Positions 7,939-16,311 of a DNA stretch of 64,000 nucleotides are shown piece by piece (the stretch's first letter is position 1; each line of letters opens with the position of its first letter). The stretch spans positions 186,001 to 250,000 of the forward strand of contig JASGKX010000002.1 in the NCBI GenBank assembly GCA_049840475.1. Direction: 5' to 3'. Position numbers and translations under genes: made by a program. The notes under the pieces are model-generated. The model was given only the letters and a program-made list of their open reading frames with translations, did no database searches and was not told the DNA's origin. This stretch comes from JBGVSA01 sp049840475 (GTDB lineage Bacteria > Pseudomonadota > Gammaproteobacteria > Burkholderiales > Rhodocyclaceae).

Positions 7939-9239
7939 CCGGTATTGCTGTTGTCCTGTTCGTGGTCTTCATCGGTTTGATGCTGGTCGGCGTTCCTATC
8001 GGCATAGCGTTGGGGCTGGGCGGTTTCGTAGCTATCGCGCTGTCGAACCTCGACACGCAGATGTTCGGCTTGCTGGCCGTGCCGCAGAACTTCTATGCGG
8101 GGCTCGCCAAGTACCCACTGCTGGCGATCCCGATGTTCGTACTGGTCGGGTCGATCTTCGACCGATCCGGCGTCGCACAACGACTCGTCACGCTTGCCAT
8201 CGCGATAGTGGGACGCGGGCCCGGCATGCTGCCGCTGGTTGCAATTCTGGTGGCAATGTTCCTTGGCGGCATTTCGGGTTCCGGCCCAGCCAATGCGGCA
8301 GCCGTCGGTGGCGTGATGATCGCGGCTATGTCGCGTGCCGGCTATCCGGCCTCGTACAGTGCTTCGGTTGTCGGCGCGGCGGCCGCGACTGACATCCTGA
8401 TTCCACCATCGGTGGCGTTCATCATCTACAGCGTGCTGGTCCCGGGCGCATCAGTCCCTGCGCTATTCGCTGCGGGCATGGTGCCCGGCGCGCTGGCCGG
8501 CGTAGCGCTGATCGTGCCGGCCGTATGGCTGGCACGACGCCACAATATGGGCGCGGCAGAAGCCTCCTTGCCCCGCCCACCGTTCTGGAAGAGCCTGCGC
8601 GAGGCAGTGTGGGGGCTCGTCGCGCCGTTTCTGATCCTCGGCGGCATGCGTGCCGGCTGGTTCACGCCGACCGAGGCAGCCGTCGTCGCCGTGGTCTACG
8701 GGCTGTTCGTCGGCATGGTCGTCTACCGCAGCATCGGCCTGCGCGATCTGTTCGTCATCTTCCGCGAGGCGGCAGAAATCTCGGCGCTGATCCTCATCGT
8801 GGTGGCGCTGGCGGGCATCTTTGCCTATGCGTTGTCGACACTCGGCGTGATCGATCCGCTTGCGCATGCCATCGCCGCATCGGGCCTGAGTGAATATGCC
8901 GTGCTTGCCCTGATCGTGCTGCTGCTGATGACGGTCGGCATGTTCCTCGATGGCATTTCGATCTTCCTGATCTTCGTGCCGCTGCTACTGCCCATCGCAC
9001 AGGCCTACAAGTGGGACCCGGTGTGGTTCGGCGTGGTGCTCACGCTCAAGGTGGCGCTCGGTCAATTCACGCCCCCACTGGCGGTCAACCTGATGGTGTC
9101 GTGCCGCATCGCCCGCGTACGCATGGAAGAAACCGTACCCTGGGTAATCTGGATGCTGCTCGCCATGTTCGTCGCCATGGTGGCCGTACTGGCCTTCCCG
9201 CCGCTGGCGACCTGGTTGCCGCACAAACTTGGCTACTGA
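7935..9239 (+). CDS. dctM: TRAP transporter large permease subunit DctM
   Basis: The 434-residue transport subunit of the TRAP system, with about 12 membrane segments. It contains the family stretches GGISGSGPANAAAVGGVMI and FTPTEAAVVAVVYG. The ATG at 7935 overlaps the dctQ stop by 4 bases, so the earlier in-frame ATG at 7812 inside dctQ was not used. Confidence 0.93.
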   Translation: MTGIAVVLFVVFIGLMLVGVPIGIALGLGGFVAIALSNLDTQMFGLLAVPQNFYAGLAKYPLLAIPMFVLVGSIFDRSGVAQRLVTLAIAIVGRGPGMLPLVAILVAMFLGGISGSGPANAAAVGGVMIAAMSRAGYPASYSASVVGAAAATDILIPPSVAFIIYSVLVPGASVPALFAAGMVPGALAGVALIVPAVWLARRHNMGAAEASLPRPPFWKSLREAVWGLVAPFLILGGMRAGWFTPTEAAVVAVVYGLFVGMVVYRSIGLRDLFVIFREAAEISALILIVVALAGIFAYALSTLGVIDPLAHAIAASGLSEYAVLALIVLLLMTVGMFLDGISIFLIFVPLLLPIAQAYKWDPVWFGVVLTLKVALGQFTPPLAVNLMVSCRIARVRMEETVPWVIWMLLAMFVAMVAVLAFPPLATWLPHKLGY

Positions 9240-9288
9240 TCGATCGACGCGTTTGTCATTCACGTATAACCACACGAGGAGAGACCCG

Positions 9289-10317
9289 ATGAAACGCCGC
9301 GCACTCATGCTGACCGCTGCTGCCACGCTAGCCCTGTCGGCACTGGCCCCCGCCACCGCACTGGCGCAGAACTATAAGTCCGAATACAAGATGTCGCTGG
9401 TGCTAGGCCCAGCGTTCGCGTGGGGCAAGGGCGGCGAGATCTGGGCAGACCTGGTGCGCCAGCGCACCAACGGCCGCATCAACATCAAGCTGTACCCCGG
9501 TGTGTCGCTGGTTGCGGGCGACCAGACGCGTGAGTTCTCGGCGATCCGCCAAGGCGTGATCGACATGGCGGTCGGTTCGACCATCAACTGGTCACCGCAG
9601 GTGAAGGAGCTGAACCTGTTCTCGCTGCCCTTCCTGATGCCCGACTACAAAGCGCTCGATTCGCTCACGCAGGGCGAAGTCGGCAAATCGCTGTTCGCCA
9701 CGCTCGACAAAGCCGGTGTGGTGCCGCTGGCCTGGGGCGAGAATGGCTTTCGCGAAGTGTCGAATTCCAAGCATGAGATCCGCAAGCCTGAAGACCTCAA
9801 GGGCCTGAAGTTGCGCGTGGTCGGCTCGCCACTGTATTTGGAGACCTTCAACGCGCTCGGTGCAAATCCGACACAAATGAGCTGGGCTGATGCTCAGCCA
9901 GCGATGGCGTCCGGGGCGGTCGACGGGCAAGAGAATCCGCAATCGGTATTCGCCGCCGCCAAGCTCTATACCGTCGGCCAGAAGTACGTCACGCTTTGGG
10001 GCTACGTGGCCGACCCGCTGATCTTTGTGGTCAACAAGCAGATCTGGGAAAGCTGGACACCGGCCGACCGCGAGATCGTCCGCCAGGCCGCCATCGATGC
10101 AGGCAAGCAGGAGATTGCCATCGCCCGCAAGGGACTGGACGAGCCCGGCGCGCCCGCGTGGAAAGACATGGAAGCACAAGGAGTGAAGATCACGCGCCTG
10201 ACGCCAGCCGAACACGAAGCCTTCCGGAAGGCTACGACCAAGGTTTATGACAAGTGGAAAAAGCAGATCGGTGCTGATCTGGTGACCAAGGCAGAAGGCG
10301 CTATCGCCAAACGTTGA
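9289..10317 (+). CDS. dctP: TRAP transporter substrate-binding protein DctP
   Basis: A 342-residue periplasmic solute receptor. A classical signal peptide ends ALAQ|N around residue 26, and a GAGGAGAG ribosome site precedes ATG 9289. The DctP family region includes the substrate arginine context GLKLRVVGSPLY. The ligand is probably a carboxylate, since TRAP receptors bind these through this arginine, but which one is unknown. It is the last gene of dctQMP, and an intrinsic terminator follows 16 bases later. Confidence 0.93.
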   Translation: MKRRALMLTAAATLALSALAPATALAQNYKSEYKMSLVLGPAFAWGKGGEIWADLVRQRTNGRINIKLYPGVSLVAGDQTREFSAIRQGVIDMAVGSTINWSPQVKELNLFSLPFLMPDYKALDSLTQGEVGKSLFATLDKAGVVPLAWGENGFREVSNSKHEIRKPEDLKGLKLRVVGSPLYLETFNALGANPTQMSWADAQPAMASGAVDGQENPQSVFAAAKLYTVGQKYVTLWGYVADPLIFVVNKQIWESWTPADREIVRQAAIDAGKQEIAIARKGLDEPGAPAWKDMEAQGVKITRLTPAEHEAFRKATTKVYDKWKKQIGADLVTKAEGAIAKR

Positions 10318-10333
10318 ACACCCTTCGCTCTGC

Positions 10334-10367
10334 AAAAAAAAGCAGGCCCGCGGGCCTGCTTTTTTTT
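10334..10367 (+). terminator. intrinsic terminator of dctQMP
   Basis: A perfect 34-base palindrome: eight A, AGCAGGCCCG-type GC arms meeting at 10350/10351, then eight T. It works on either strand by symmetry. The insertion sequence begins 2 bases after the last T. Confidence 0.95.
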
Positions 10368-10368
10368 G
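10361..10368. repeat. left target-site duplication of the IS1595 element
   Basis: TTTTTTTG immediately left of the left inverted repeat. An identical copy lies at 11201-11208 immediately right of the element. It is made of the T-tract of the dctP terminator. Confidence 0.9.
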
Positions 10369-10395
10369 GGTAATTCCCACCCAAACCGGACCAGA
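10369..10395 (+). repeat. left terminal inverted repeat
   Basis: 27 bases matching the right end at 26 positions; the single difference is at base 10 (C here, T on the other side). Confidence 0.93.
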
Positions 10396-10409
10396 GCTAA
10401 GCTGGTCCG
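10387..10409 (+). promoter_or_regulatory. hairpin over the transposase ribosome-binding region
   Basis: CGGACCAG (10387-10394) pairs with CTGGTCCG (10402-10409) across a 7-base loop. The 3' arm ends 3 bases before the transposase ATG, so it covers the place where a ribosome site would be. The 5' arm lies mostly in the terminal repeat, so only RNA entering from outside the element would contain both arms. Confidence 0.55.
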
Positions 10410-10412
10410 ACG

Positions 10413-11192
10413 ATGAAACGCTGTCCTGATTGCGGAGCGAGCAAACACTATGAGTTGTCCGATGGACGACTCAAGTGTCGTGCGTGTGGCAAACGCTTCA
10501 GTTGGACTTCGGTGTGGGATTCTGTGCGCCTGAACAGTCGCACCAAGACGCGTTTGCTGGAGATGTTCGTGCTCGGTGTCCCAGTCTATCGGCAGCGCTT
10601 TGATGACTCGGTGAGCGCCAAGTCACGCGAGCGCTTCTACCGTTTGTGCCGTGCCTGCTGTGCGCAGGTAGAACATCTGCGTGAGCCCTTCGAAGGTGCG
10701 CTTGAATGCGATGAAACCACGTTTGGTGGGGCTCGCCATGGCAAACGAGGTTGGGGCGCCGCCGGTAAGGTGATCGTCTTTGGGATCGTCAAACGCAACG
10801 GTAAGGTGAAGGCCATGCCGATCGCCGCCCACAGTCGGGTAGCGGTCATGCGACAGATCCAGGCGCATACGCGCGAGGGTTCGCTCTACTACACCGATGA
10901 GTGGCAGGCGTACGCGACGCTAAAGATGCGCGGCGAGCATGTGCTCATCCGCAAGGAGAAGGGAAAGCCCGTTGGGCGCGACCATATCAATGGCATAGAA
11001 GGCTTCTGGAGCTACGCCAAGAACTGGCTCTATCCGTATCGCGGCGTGCCCCAGAAATTCTTCCATCTTTACTTGGCTGAAGTTTGCTATCGCTACAACC
11101 ATCGCGAGCACGACCTCAAACCCTTGCTGCGTAAGCTCTTGCAGGCGACTCCAACTTCCGAAATCAAACCCATTCTGGTCCGGTTTGGGTAG
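10413..11192 (+). CDS. IS1595-family transposase
   Basis: A 259-residue transposase. An N-terminal zinc ribbon has CPDC near residue 4 and CRAC near residue 23. The catalytic core of the DDE/ISXO2-like type shows ECDETTFGG, then YYTDEW, then the H-x4-N-x2-E signature in DHINGIEGFWSYAK. The stop codon lies inside the right inverted repeat, as is usual for compact elements. No Shine-Dalgarno sequence is visible; the preceding bases are in a hairpin arm. Confidence 0.93.
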   Translation: MKRCPDCGASKHYELSDGRLKCRACGKRFSWTSVWDSVRLNSRTKTRLLEMFVLGVPVYRQRFDDSVSAKSRERFYRLCRACCAQVEHLREPFEGALECDETTFGGARHGKRGWGAAGKVIVFGIVKRNGKVKAMPIAAHSRVAVMRQIQAHTREGSLYYTDEWQAYATLKMRGEHVLIRKEKGKPVGRDHINGIEGFWSYAKNWLYPYRGVPQKFFHLYLAEVCYRYNHREHDLKPLLRKLLQATPTSEIKPILVRFG

Positions 11193-11200
11193 GAATTACC
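11174..11200 (-). repeat. right terminal inverted repeat
   Basis: Inverted copy of 10369-10395 with one mismatch; it includes the transposase stop codon. Confidence 0.93.
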
Positions 11201-11208
11201 TTTTTTTG
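11201..11208. repeat. right target-site duplication
   Basis: TTTTTTTG, identical to 10361-10368. Confidence 0.9.
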
Positions 11209-11231
11209 TTGGCGGATCGTGCATCTGATCC

Positions 11232-11870
11232 TTAGATGACACCTGCCTTGCGCATGTCTGTGACGATCTGCGTCGAGAGCGTCTCAGCGCCGGCGGCGGT
11301 ATTGCCTGGGTCGTTCATGCTGTAGGTGGCCGACCATACGAGCCGGTTGTTCGCGCGGGAGGTCAGTGCGGCTTCGACGGTCAACGTATCAACGCCGCTC
11401 GACGACGAACCGCCAACGGGGAACGACACGCCGATGCCGCCACCGCTCCAGCCGCCGCCCCAACCGCCACTGCCACCGCCAACACCTACACCGACCGATG
11501 GGCCACTGTTGTAGTAGGCGCGATCCACTCGCAGTAGGCGGATCGTCACGATGCCATCAGCCGCCGCGGTACGAGCGCTCCCCTGCACCGAAGGTATGAC
11601 CACGATGCGCGCAGCATCGTCTGGCGGCACGCTGTCCCCTGCCGGGTAGCTGACCGCCGAACCCACACCCCACTGTTGCAGTGTGTTGGCAAAGGTGTCT
11701 TCCAGAATGCGCCGATTGGTCTGCGCGTCGCTCGCAACGACTACCAACACCTTACGGAACGCGGGGCCGGAGAATTGCGGATCGCGCCAAGTACCCGACT
11801 GCGAAATGCCCGCACAGCCAGCCAGTGCCGCGAGCGCCAAGGCGCTGGCCCAAGGCCTGAGTGTTGTCAT
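11232..11870 (-). CDS. DUF4136-containing lipoprotein
   Basis: A 212-residue exported lipoprotein: the signal peptide ends with lipobox LAGC (Cys19 or so). The rest fits the DUF4136 family of unknown function. A glycine-rich stretch (VGVGGGSGGWGGGWSGGG) lies in the middle. The start at 11870 is supported by GGAGACGATC just upstream; the longer frame to 11948 lacks a signal sequence. It is convergent with the insertion sequence and has lost nothing to it. Confidence 0.8.
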   Translation of the reverse strand: MTTLRPWASALALAALAGCAGISQSGTWRDPQFSGPAFRKVLVVVASDAQTNRRILEDTFANTLQQWGVGSAVSYPAGDSVPPDDAARIVVIPSVQGSARTAAADGIVTIRLLRVDRAYYNSGPSVGVGVGGGSGGWGGGWSGGGIGVSFPVGGSSSSGVDTLTVEAALTSRANNRLVWSATYSMNDPGNTAAGAETLSTQIVTDMRKAGVI

Positions 11871-12065
11871 GATCGTCTCCTGAGTCTTTGATGCGGCCGC
11901 CCGCTCATGCGTTCGACCACGGCCAGAACGTTTGATTCTGCTGGGCAAACGGTATAACTGGTATCAGCGTCTTCCTGATTTTTGATCAGGTGTTGTCCTA
12001 GTCGCGCCACGCCGCCATCACGGGGCACCCTGTATCGTTGTGCCCTCGTCAGCCAGGAGCAAGCC

Positions 12066-13476
12066 ATGTCCGAATTCCGCGTCGAACACGATCTTCTCGG
12101 CGATCGCGAAGTCCCCTCCTCCGTTTATTACGGCGTGCACACGCTGCGCGCGCTGGAGAACTTTCCTATCACCGGCATTCCCATTTCCGTCTATCCGGGT
12201 CTGATCCGGGCACTGGCAAGCATCAAGCAAGCCGCAGCGCTCGCCAACCACGAACTAGGCCTGTTGGACGCCGCACGGCGCGACGCCATCGTCGCCGCCT
12301 GCGAAGAAATCCGCAACGGGGCGCTGCACGGGCAATTCGTCGTTGACGTGATTCAAGGGGGTGCGGGTACGTTCGACCAACATGAATGCCAATGAGGTGA
12401 TCGCCAACCGCGCACTCGAAATCATGGGCCACGCGCGTGGCGAATACGAGCATCTGCACCCCAACGAGCACGTTAACATGAGCCAGAGCACCAATGACGT
12501 GTACCCCACTGCGCTGAAGGTTGCGACACATGCGGGCATCCGCGTGCTGATTGACGCGATGGCCGAATTGCGAGGCGCATTTGCAGAAAAGGCCGAAGAG
12601 TTCCGCGACGTACTGAAGATGGGCCGCACGCAATTGCAGGAAGCGGTGCCCATGACCCTGGGGCAAGAGTTTTCCACTTATGCGGTCATGCTGGGCGAGG
12701 ACGAAGCGCGCCTGGCCGAGGCAATCGAACTCATTTGCGAGATCAACCTGGGAGCCACCGCCATCGGCACAGGCATCACCGCGCCACCGGAATATGCTGA
12801 GCGAGTGCGCGACCACCTGTCGCGCATCACTGGTACCACGCTCATTACCGCCCCCAACCTGATCGAGGCCACGCAGGACTGCGGCGCGTTCGTGCAACTG
12901 TCAGGCGTACTCAAGCGCGTGGCGGTCAAACTGTCGAAGGTATGCAACGACCTGCGTTTGCTCTCGTCGGGCCCGCGAGCCGGCTTCAATGAGATCAACC
13001 TGCCGCCAATGCAAGCGGGGTCATCGATCATGCCGGGCAAGGTCAATCCGGTCATTCCGGAAGTGGTCAATCAGATCGCTTTCGAAGTCATCGGCAACGA
13101 CGTAACAGTGAGTTTCGCCGCCGAAGCCGGACAGCTACAGTTGAATGCCTTTGAGCCAATCATCGCGCACAGCATCTTCAAAAGTGTCGGCCACCTCACG
13201 CACGGCTGCCGCACACTCACCGCACGATGCGTGCGCGGCATCACCGCCAATCGCGAGCATCTGCGCGCCACCGTTACCAATTCCATAGGCATCGTCACCG
13301 CGCTCAATCCGTATATCGGCTACGCCAACGCCACCGCTGTCGCTGCCGAAGCGCACCAGACGGGCGGCAGCGTTTACGACATCGTGTTGACGCGTGGCTT
13401 GCTCACCCGCGAAGCGCTGGACGAAATACTCAAGCCGGAAAATCTCACCGCGCCGCATCCGCTGTATCACCGATAG
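12066..13476 (+). pseudogene. aspA: aspartate ammonia-lyase, frameshifted
   Basis: Encodes a class II fumarase/aspartase superfamily enzyme (aspartate to fumarate plus ammonia). The N-terminal 100 codons (MSEFRVEHDLLG...VVDVIQGGAG) are in one frame and the remaining 370 (NMNANEVIANRALE... to the stop at 13476) in another. The break is at 12371-12377, in the conserved GTSTNMN motif: the sequence reads ACGTTCGACC where ACGTCGACC would keep frame. Removing one base restores a 469-residue protein, normal for AspA, with the signature GSSIMPGKVNPV intact. A CAGGAG site precedes ATG 12066. It is either a real +1 mutation or a consensus error; as written, the enzyme would be truncated. Confidence 0.9.
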
Positions 13477-13571
13477 TCAGCGAAGCGACATTCGGCGGAT
13501 CGTCCTCGCGCCCGAGCAGGCGGGTTCGCGCGGGCGCAACAGTTGGCGAAGATCGCCCGACCGACGACGCG

Positions 13572-14213
13572 CTAGAGTAAACCGTTGTCTTTCAGGTAGG
13601 CGCGCAGGCCGTCCTCTCCCGCGACGCCTATTTTCTGCATGGCCGTACGCTTTTGGCGACTCACGGTCTTGACGCTGCGTTCTATCAGTTCCGCAATGGC
13701 GGTGACTGTGGTGCCCCGGGCAACGTGGCGCAGTACGTCGATTTCACGGGCAGTAAGTGGTTTTTTGCGCTCGCTGCCCTGTGCGATGAGCATCTGCATA
13801 CGGCCGCGCACACCAGGGGAGACGTAGCGCAATCGACGGTGGGCGGCAAGAATTGCGGCGCGCAGACAATCGACTCCACACTCGTTGAGCACGATGGAAG
13901 TGCAGCCCGACCGGAGGAGTTGGACGAGCAGGGTTGGGTGATCTGCGCTGGTGACCACGACGACAGGCCGGTCAGCGTAACGCCGACGCAGCAGCGCAAC
14001 GAGGTGCAGGCCATCGGGCGCCTGTTGGCCGGCTAACGAAATGTCCGTGACGATGACATCCGGCTTGTTGTGCGCGATGGCATTCATCAACTCATCCGTG
14101 GTCCCCGCCATTGCCTCGACAGCGATCTCACATGTCACGGAAAGTTCAGAGGCAACCGCTTCGCGTGCGGTCGGGTCGCCAAGCGCGAGAACAATTCGAA
14201 CGCACACGCTCAC
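13572..14213 (-). CDS. LuxR/FixJ-type response regulator with atypical receiver
   Basis: A 213-residue protein with an N-terminal receiver (residues 1-120) and a C-terminal LuxR-type helix-turn-helix (LTAREIDVLRHVARG...SVKTVSRQKRTAMQKIG, about 148-200). The phospho-acceptor aspartate is present in VIVTDISLAG, and the T/S position in VVVTSADH. The conserved lysine after beta-5 is replaced (SIVLNECG has N where K is expected), and the acidic pair near the N-terminus is reduced. No sensor kinase lies next to it. It resembles RcsB-type regulators in layout. Target genes are unknown. Confidence 0.8.
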   Translation of the reverse strand: MSVCVRIVLALGDPTAREAVASELSVTCEIAVEAMAGTTDELMNAIAHNKPDVIVTDISLAGQQAPDGLHLVALLRRRYADRPVVVVTSADHPTLLVQLLRSGCTSIVLNECGVDCLRAAILAAHRRLRYVSPGVRGRMQMLIAQGSERKKPLTAREIDVLRHVARGTTVTAIAELIERSVKTVSRQKRTAMQKIGVAGEDGLRAYLKDNGLL

Positions 14214-14632
14214 TCACCTCCCGAGCGTTTGACGGAACATTCAAGAGTGACTGGAACAGAGGCGGTCGGGATGCGTTCTCGTATGTGGACCATGTCGTTC
14301 GGGCACCCGTCCTTGGGTCCCCGGGGATTCGTGGAAATCCGATCGACTTTACGGGCCCCTCCTCCCCACCACAACTCGGCGCTTTCTGTGTTGGGCGTCC
14401 AGTTTTCCGAAAGAACACTAGGGCCATACCCGCTCAGATACGAGGCAACACTGAACCACAAGACAAAGACAACGTGATGCCAGGCAGATGGGGCGTGCAC
14501 CCACGCTGACGGTGAACTGAGTACCTCGAAGACCACAACGCATCCAACAGACATGGCCCCTTGCGCGGGCAAAGATCGGCCAAAAAAAACGCCCCTGCAT
14601 GAGGGGCGTTTTCGGGGCGTCCGCAAGAACGA
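14214..14632. other. intergenic region between the orphan regulator and the por operon
   Basis: About 420 bases with no supportable gene. The open frames that cross it have no family resemblance. It should hold the promoter of the minus-strand regulator gene on its left side and contains the por operon terminator at 14582-14612. Confidence 0.5.
14582..14612 (-). terminator. intrinsic terminator of the por operon
   Basis: An 11-bp stem (AAAACGCCCCT with AGGGGCGTTTT), loop of 5 bases, followed on the minus strand by a run of eight T. It lies 20 bases past the stop of the last operon gene. Confidence 0.92.
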
Positions 14633-16258
14633 TCAGACGATCTCAGGTTCCATCGTGATCGCACCGCAGGGGCATTCTTCGGCGCACACGCCGCAGCCCT
14701 TGCAGTATTCGTAATTGAACTCAAACTTCTTGCCCGGACCGAGCTTGATGACCGCGTTATCGGGGCAGACGCCGTAGCAGTTGTCGCACTCGAAGCAGTT
14801 GCCGCACGACAGGCAGCGACGTGCTTCGAACAACGCGGTGGTCTCGTCCAGACCGCCCTGCACTTCGTCGAACGTGCTCTGGCGACGGATGATGTCGAGC
14901 ATCGGGCGCACGGTCTTGGAAGCGTCCGTGTAGTACCACGGATTGAGCATGTCGAAGGTCGCGAGCTGACGCGGCTCCGGGTCCTTCTCCTCTTGATCCC
15001 GCAACCAGGCATCGATGTGGCGCGCGGCAACCTTGCCATGACCAACCGCGACAGTAACGGTGCGCTCGGACGGAACCATATCCCCACCTGCGAAGATGCC
15101 GGGATATCCCGTCATCATGTTCGGTGCAACCTCAACCACGCCGTCGTTGATGACGAGGTCAGGCACGTTATCGAGCAGAGAAAGGTCGACGTCCTGGCCC
15201 AAGGCGAGCACGACCGAATCGGCCTCAAGGGTTTCGTACTCACCCGTCGGCACGACCCTACCGTCGTCGCCAAGTGAGACCTTCTCGATGGTGATGGCGC
15301 CGCCGTCGGAGACTTCCTTGATGGTCGACAGCCACTTCATCATGATGCCTTCCTGCAGCGCTTCTTCGACCTCGAAGTCGTGCGCAGGCATTTTGTCGCG
15401 GGTACGGCGATAGACGATGATGGCTTCTTCCGCACCGAGGCGCTTGGCGGTTCGGGCGGCATCGATAGCAGTGTTGCCGCCACCATAGATCACAACGCGC
15501 CGGCCCAGCATGGGCTTTTCTTCGCCTTCCATGCTGCGAAGCATGGTGACGGCATCCATGATGCGGGCGGACTGGCCGGCCGGAATGAATGCGCGGCGGG
15601 CACGGTGCGCACCGACAGCCAGGAACGTGGCGTCGAAGCCTTCCTTCATGGCGTCAAGAATGTGCGTGACCTTGGTATCGAGTTCCAGCTTCACGCCCAT
15701 GTCGAGGATGCGCTGGACTTCGGCGTCGAGCACTTCACGCGGCAGGCGATACTTGGGAATGCCAAACCGCATCATGCCGCCCGCCATGGGGCCTGCTTCG
15801 CGGATGGTGACCTGATGGCCGAGGCGGCGCAGGTGATACGCAGCGGACAAGCCCGAGGGACCGGCGCCGACGACAAGCACGCGCTTGCCGGACTCTGCGC
15901 TCGGGGCATCGAACTTCCAGCCACGCTTGATGGCTTCGTCGCCAAGGAAGCGTTCTACCGAGTTGATACCAACCGCAGAGTCGAGCTGGCCGCGGTTGCA
16001 GGCCTTCTCACAGGGGTGGTAACAGACGCGCCCCATGACGGCGGGCATCGGATTTTCAGCCGTCAACACGCGCCACGCGGTTTCGTATTCACCGGACTCG
16101 GCAAAGTACAGCCAGCCCTGGGTGTCTTCACCCGCCGGGCAAGCGTTGTTGCACGGGGGCAGACGCTTGACGTAGACGGGACGGTTGGTACGCCACGAGC
16201 CGGTCTTGTTGGCAAGCGAAGAGCCGACGTCGAGCGTAATGGCAAAGGGTTTTTCCAT
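14633..16258 (-). CDS. GltD-like NAD(P)-dependent flavoprotein with C-terminal 2[4Fe-4S] ferredoxin domain
   Basis: A 541-residue relative of the glutamate synthase small subunit. An N-terminal Fe-S region has cysteines at about 36, 40, 79, 83 and 87 (PPCNNAC, CYHPCEKAC). The FAD site is GAGPSG (131-136) and the NAD(P) site GGGNTA (259-264). The last 70 residues carry two clusters of cysteines (CLSCGNCFECDNCYGVCP and CKGCGVCAEECPCG) typical of 8Fe ferredoxins. It is the fourth gene of an operon with POR gamma, alpha and beta genes, and probably passes electrons between ferredoxin-type clusters and NAD(P). The start at 16258 begins the homologous region; no glutaminase subunit (gltB) is nearby, so glutamate synthase is unlikely. 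Confidence 0.85.
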   Translation of the reverse strand: MEKPFAITLDVGSSLANKTGSWRTNRPVYVKRLPPCNNACPAGEDTQGWLYFAESGEYETAWRVLTAENPMPAVMGRVCYHPCEKACNRGQLDSAVGINSVERFLGDEAIKRGWKFDAPSAESGKRVLVVGAGPSGLSAAYHLRRLGHQVTIREAGPMAGGMMRFGIPKYRLPREVLDAEVQRILDMGVKLELDTKVTHILDAMKEGFDATFLAVGAHRARRAFIPAGQSARIMDAVTMLRSMEGEEKPMLGRRVVIYGGGNTAIDAARTAKRLGAEEAIIVYRRTRDKMPAHDFEVEEALQEGIMMKWLSTIKEVSDGGAITIEKVSLGDDGRVVPTGEYETLEADSVVLALGQDVDLSLLDNVPDLVINDGVVEVAPNMMTGYPGIFAGGDMVPSERTVTVAVGHGKVAARHIDAWLRDQEEKDPEPRQLATFDMLNPWYYTDASKTVRPMLDIIRRQSTFDEVQGGLDETTALFEARRCLSCGNCFECDNCYGVCPDNAVIKLGPGKKFEFNYEYCKGCGVCAEECPCGAITMEPEIV

Positions 16259-16311
16259 GAGTGACCTCTTCTTGCGGGCGGAGCGCGCCGGGCGCGCCGC
16301 CCCGATGGCGT

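Larger units (their letters stand above)
10369..11200 (+). mobile_element. IS1595-family insertion sequence, 832 bp
   Basis: Complete element bounded by 27-bp inverted repeats (10369-10395 and 11174-11200) that differ at one position. It starts GGTAATTCC and ends with the complement. It is flanked by 8-bp direct repeats TTTTTTTG, the duplication length known for the IS1595 family. It carries one transposase gene with an intact frame, so it may be active, and the perfect duplication implies a fairly recent arrival. It separates the dctP terminator from the convergent DUF4136 gene. Confidence 0.93.

Noticed and set aside
11321..11520. Tandem DNA repeat in the glycine-rich part of the DUF4136 gene
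   Set aside because: The repetition is only at the amino-acid level (glycine codons) with no regular unit length.
14210..14626. A 138-codon minus-strand frame between the orphan regulator and the por operon
   Set aside because: It has no ribosome site or family resemblance, and its start lies beyond the por operon terminator; base periodicity looks non-coding.
14633..16258. Glutamate synthase small subunit
   Set aside because: There is no gltB nearby, the gene is the last of a POR operon, and it has an added C-terminal ferredoxin domain not found in GltD.
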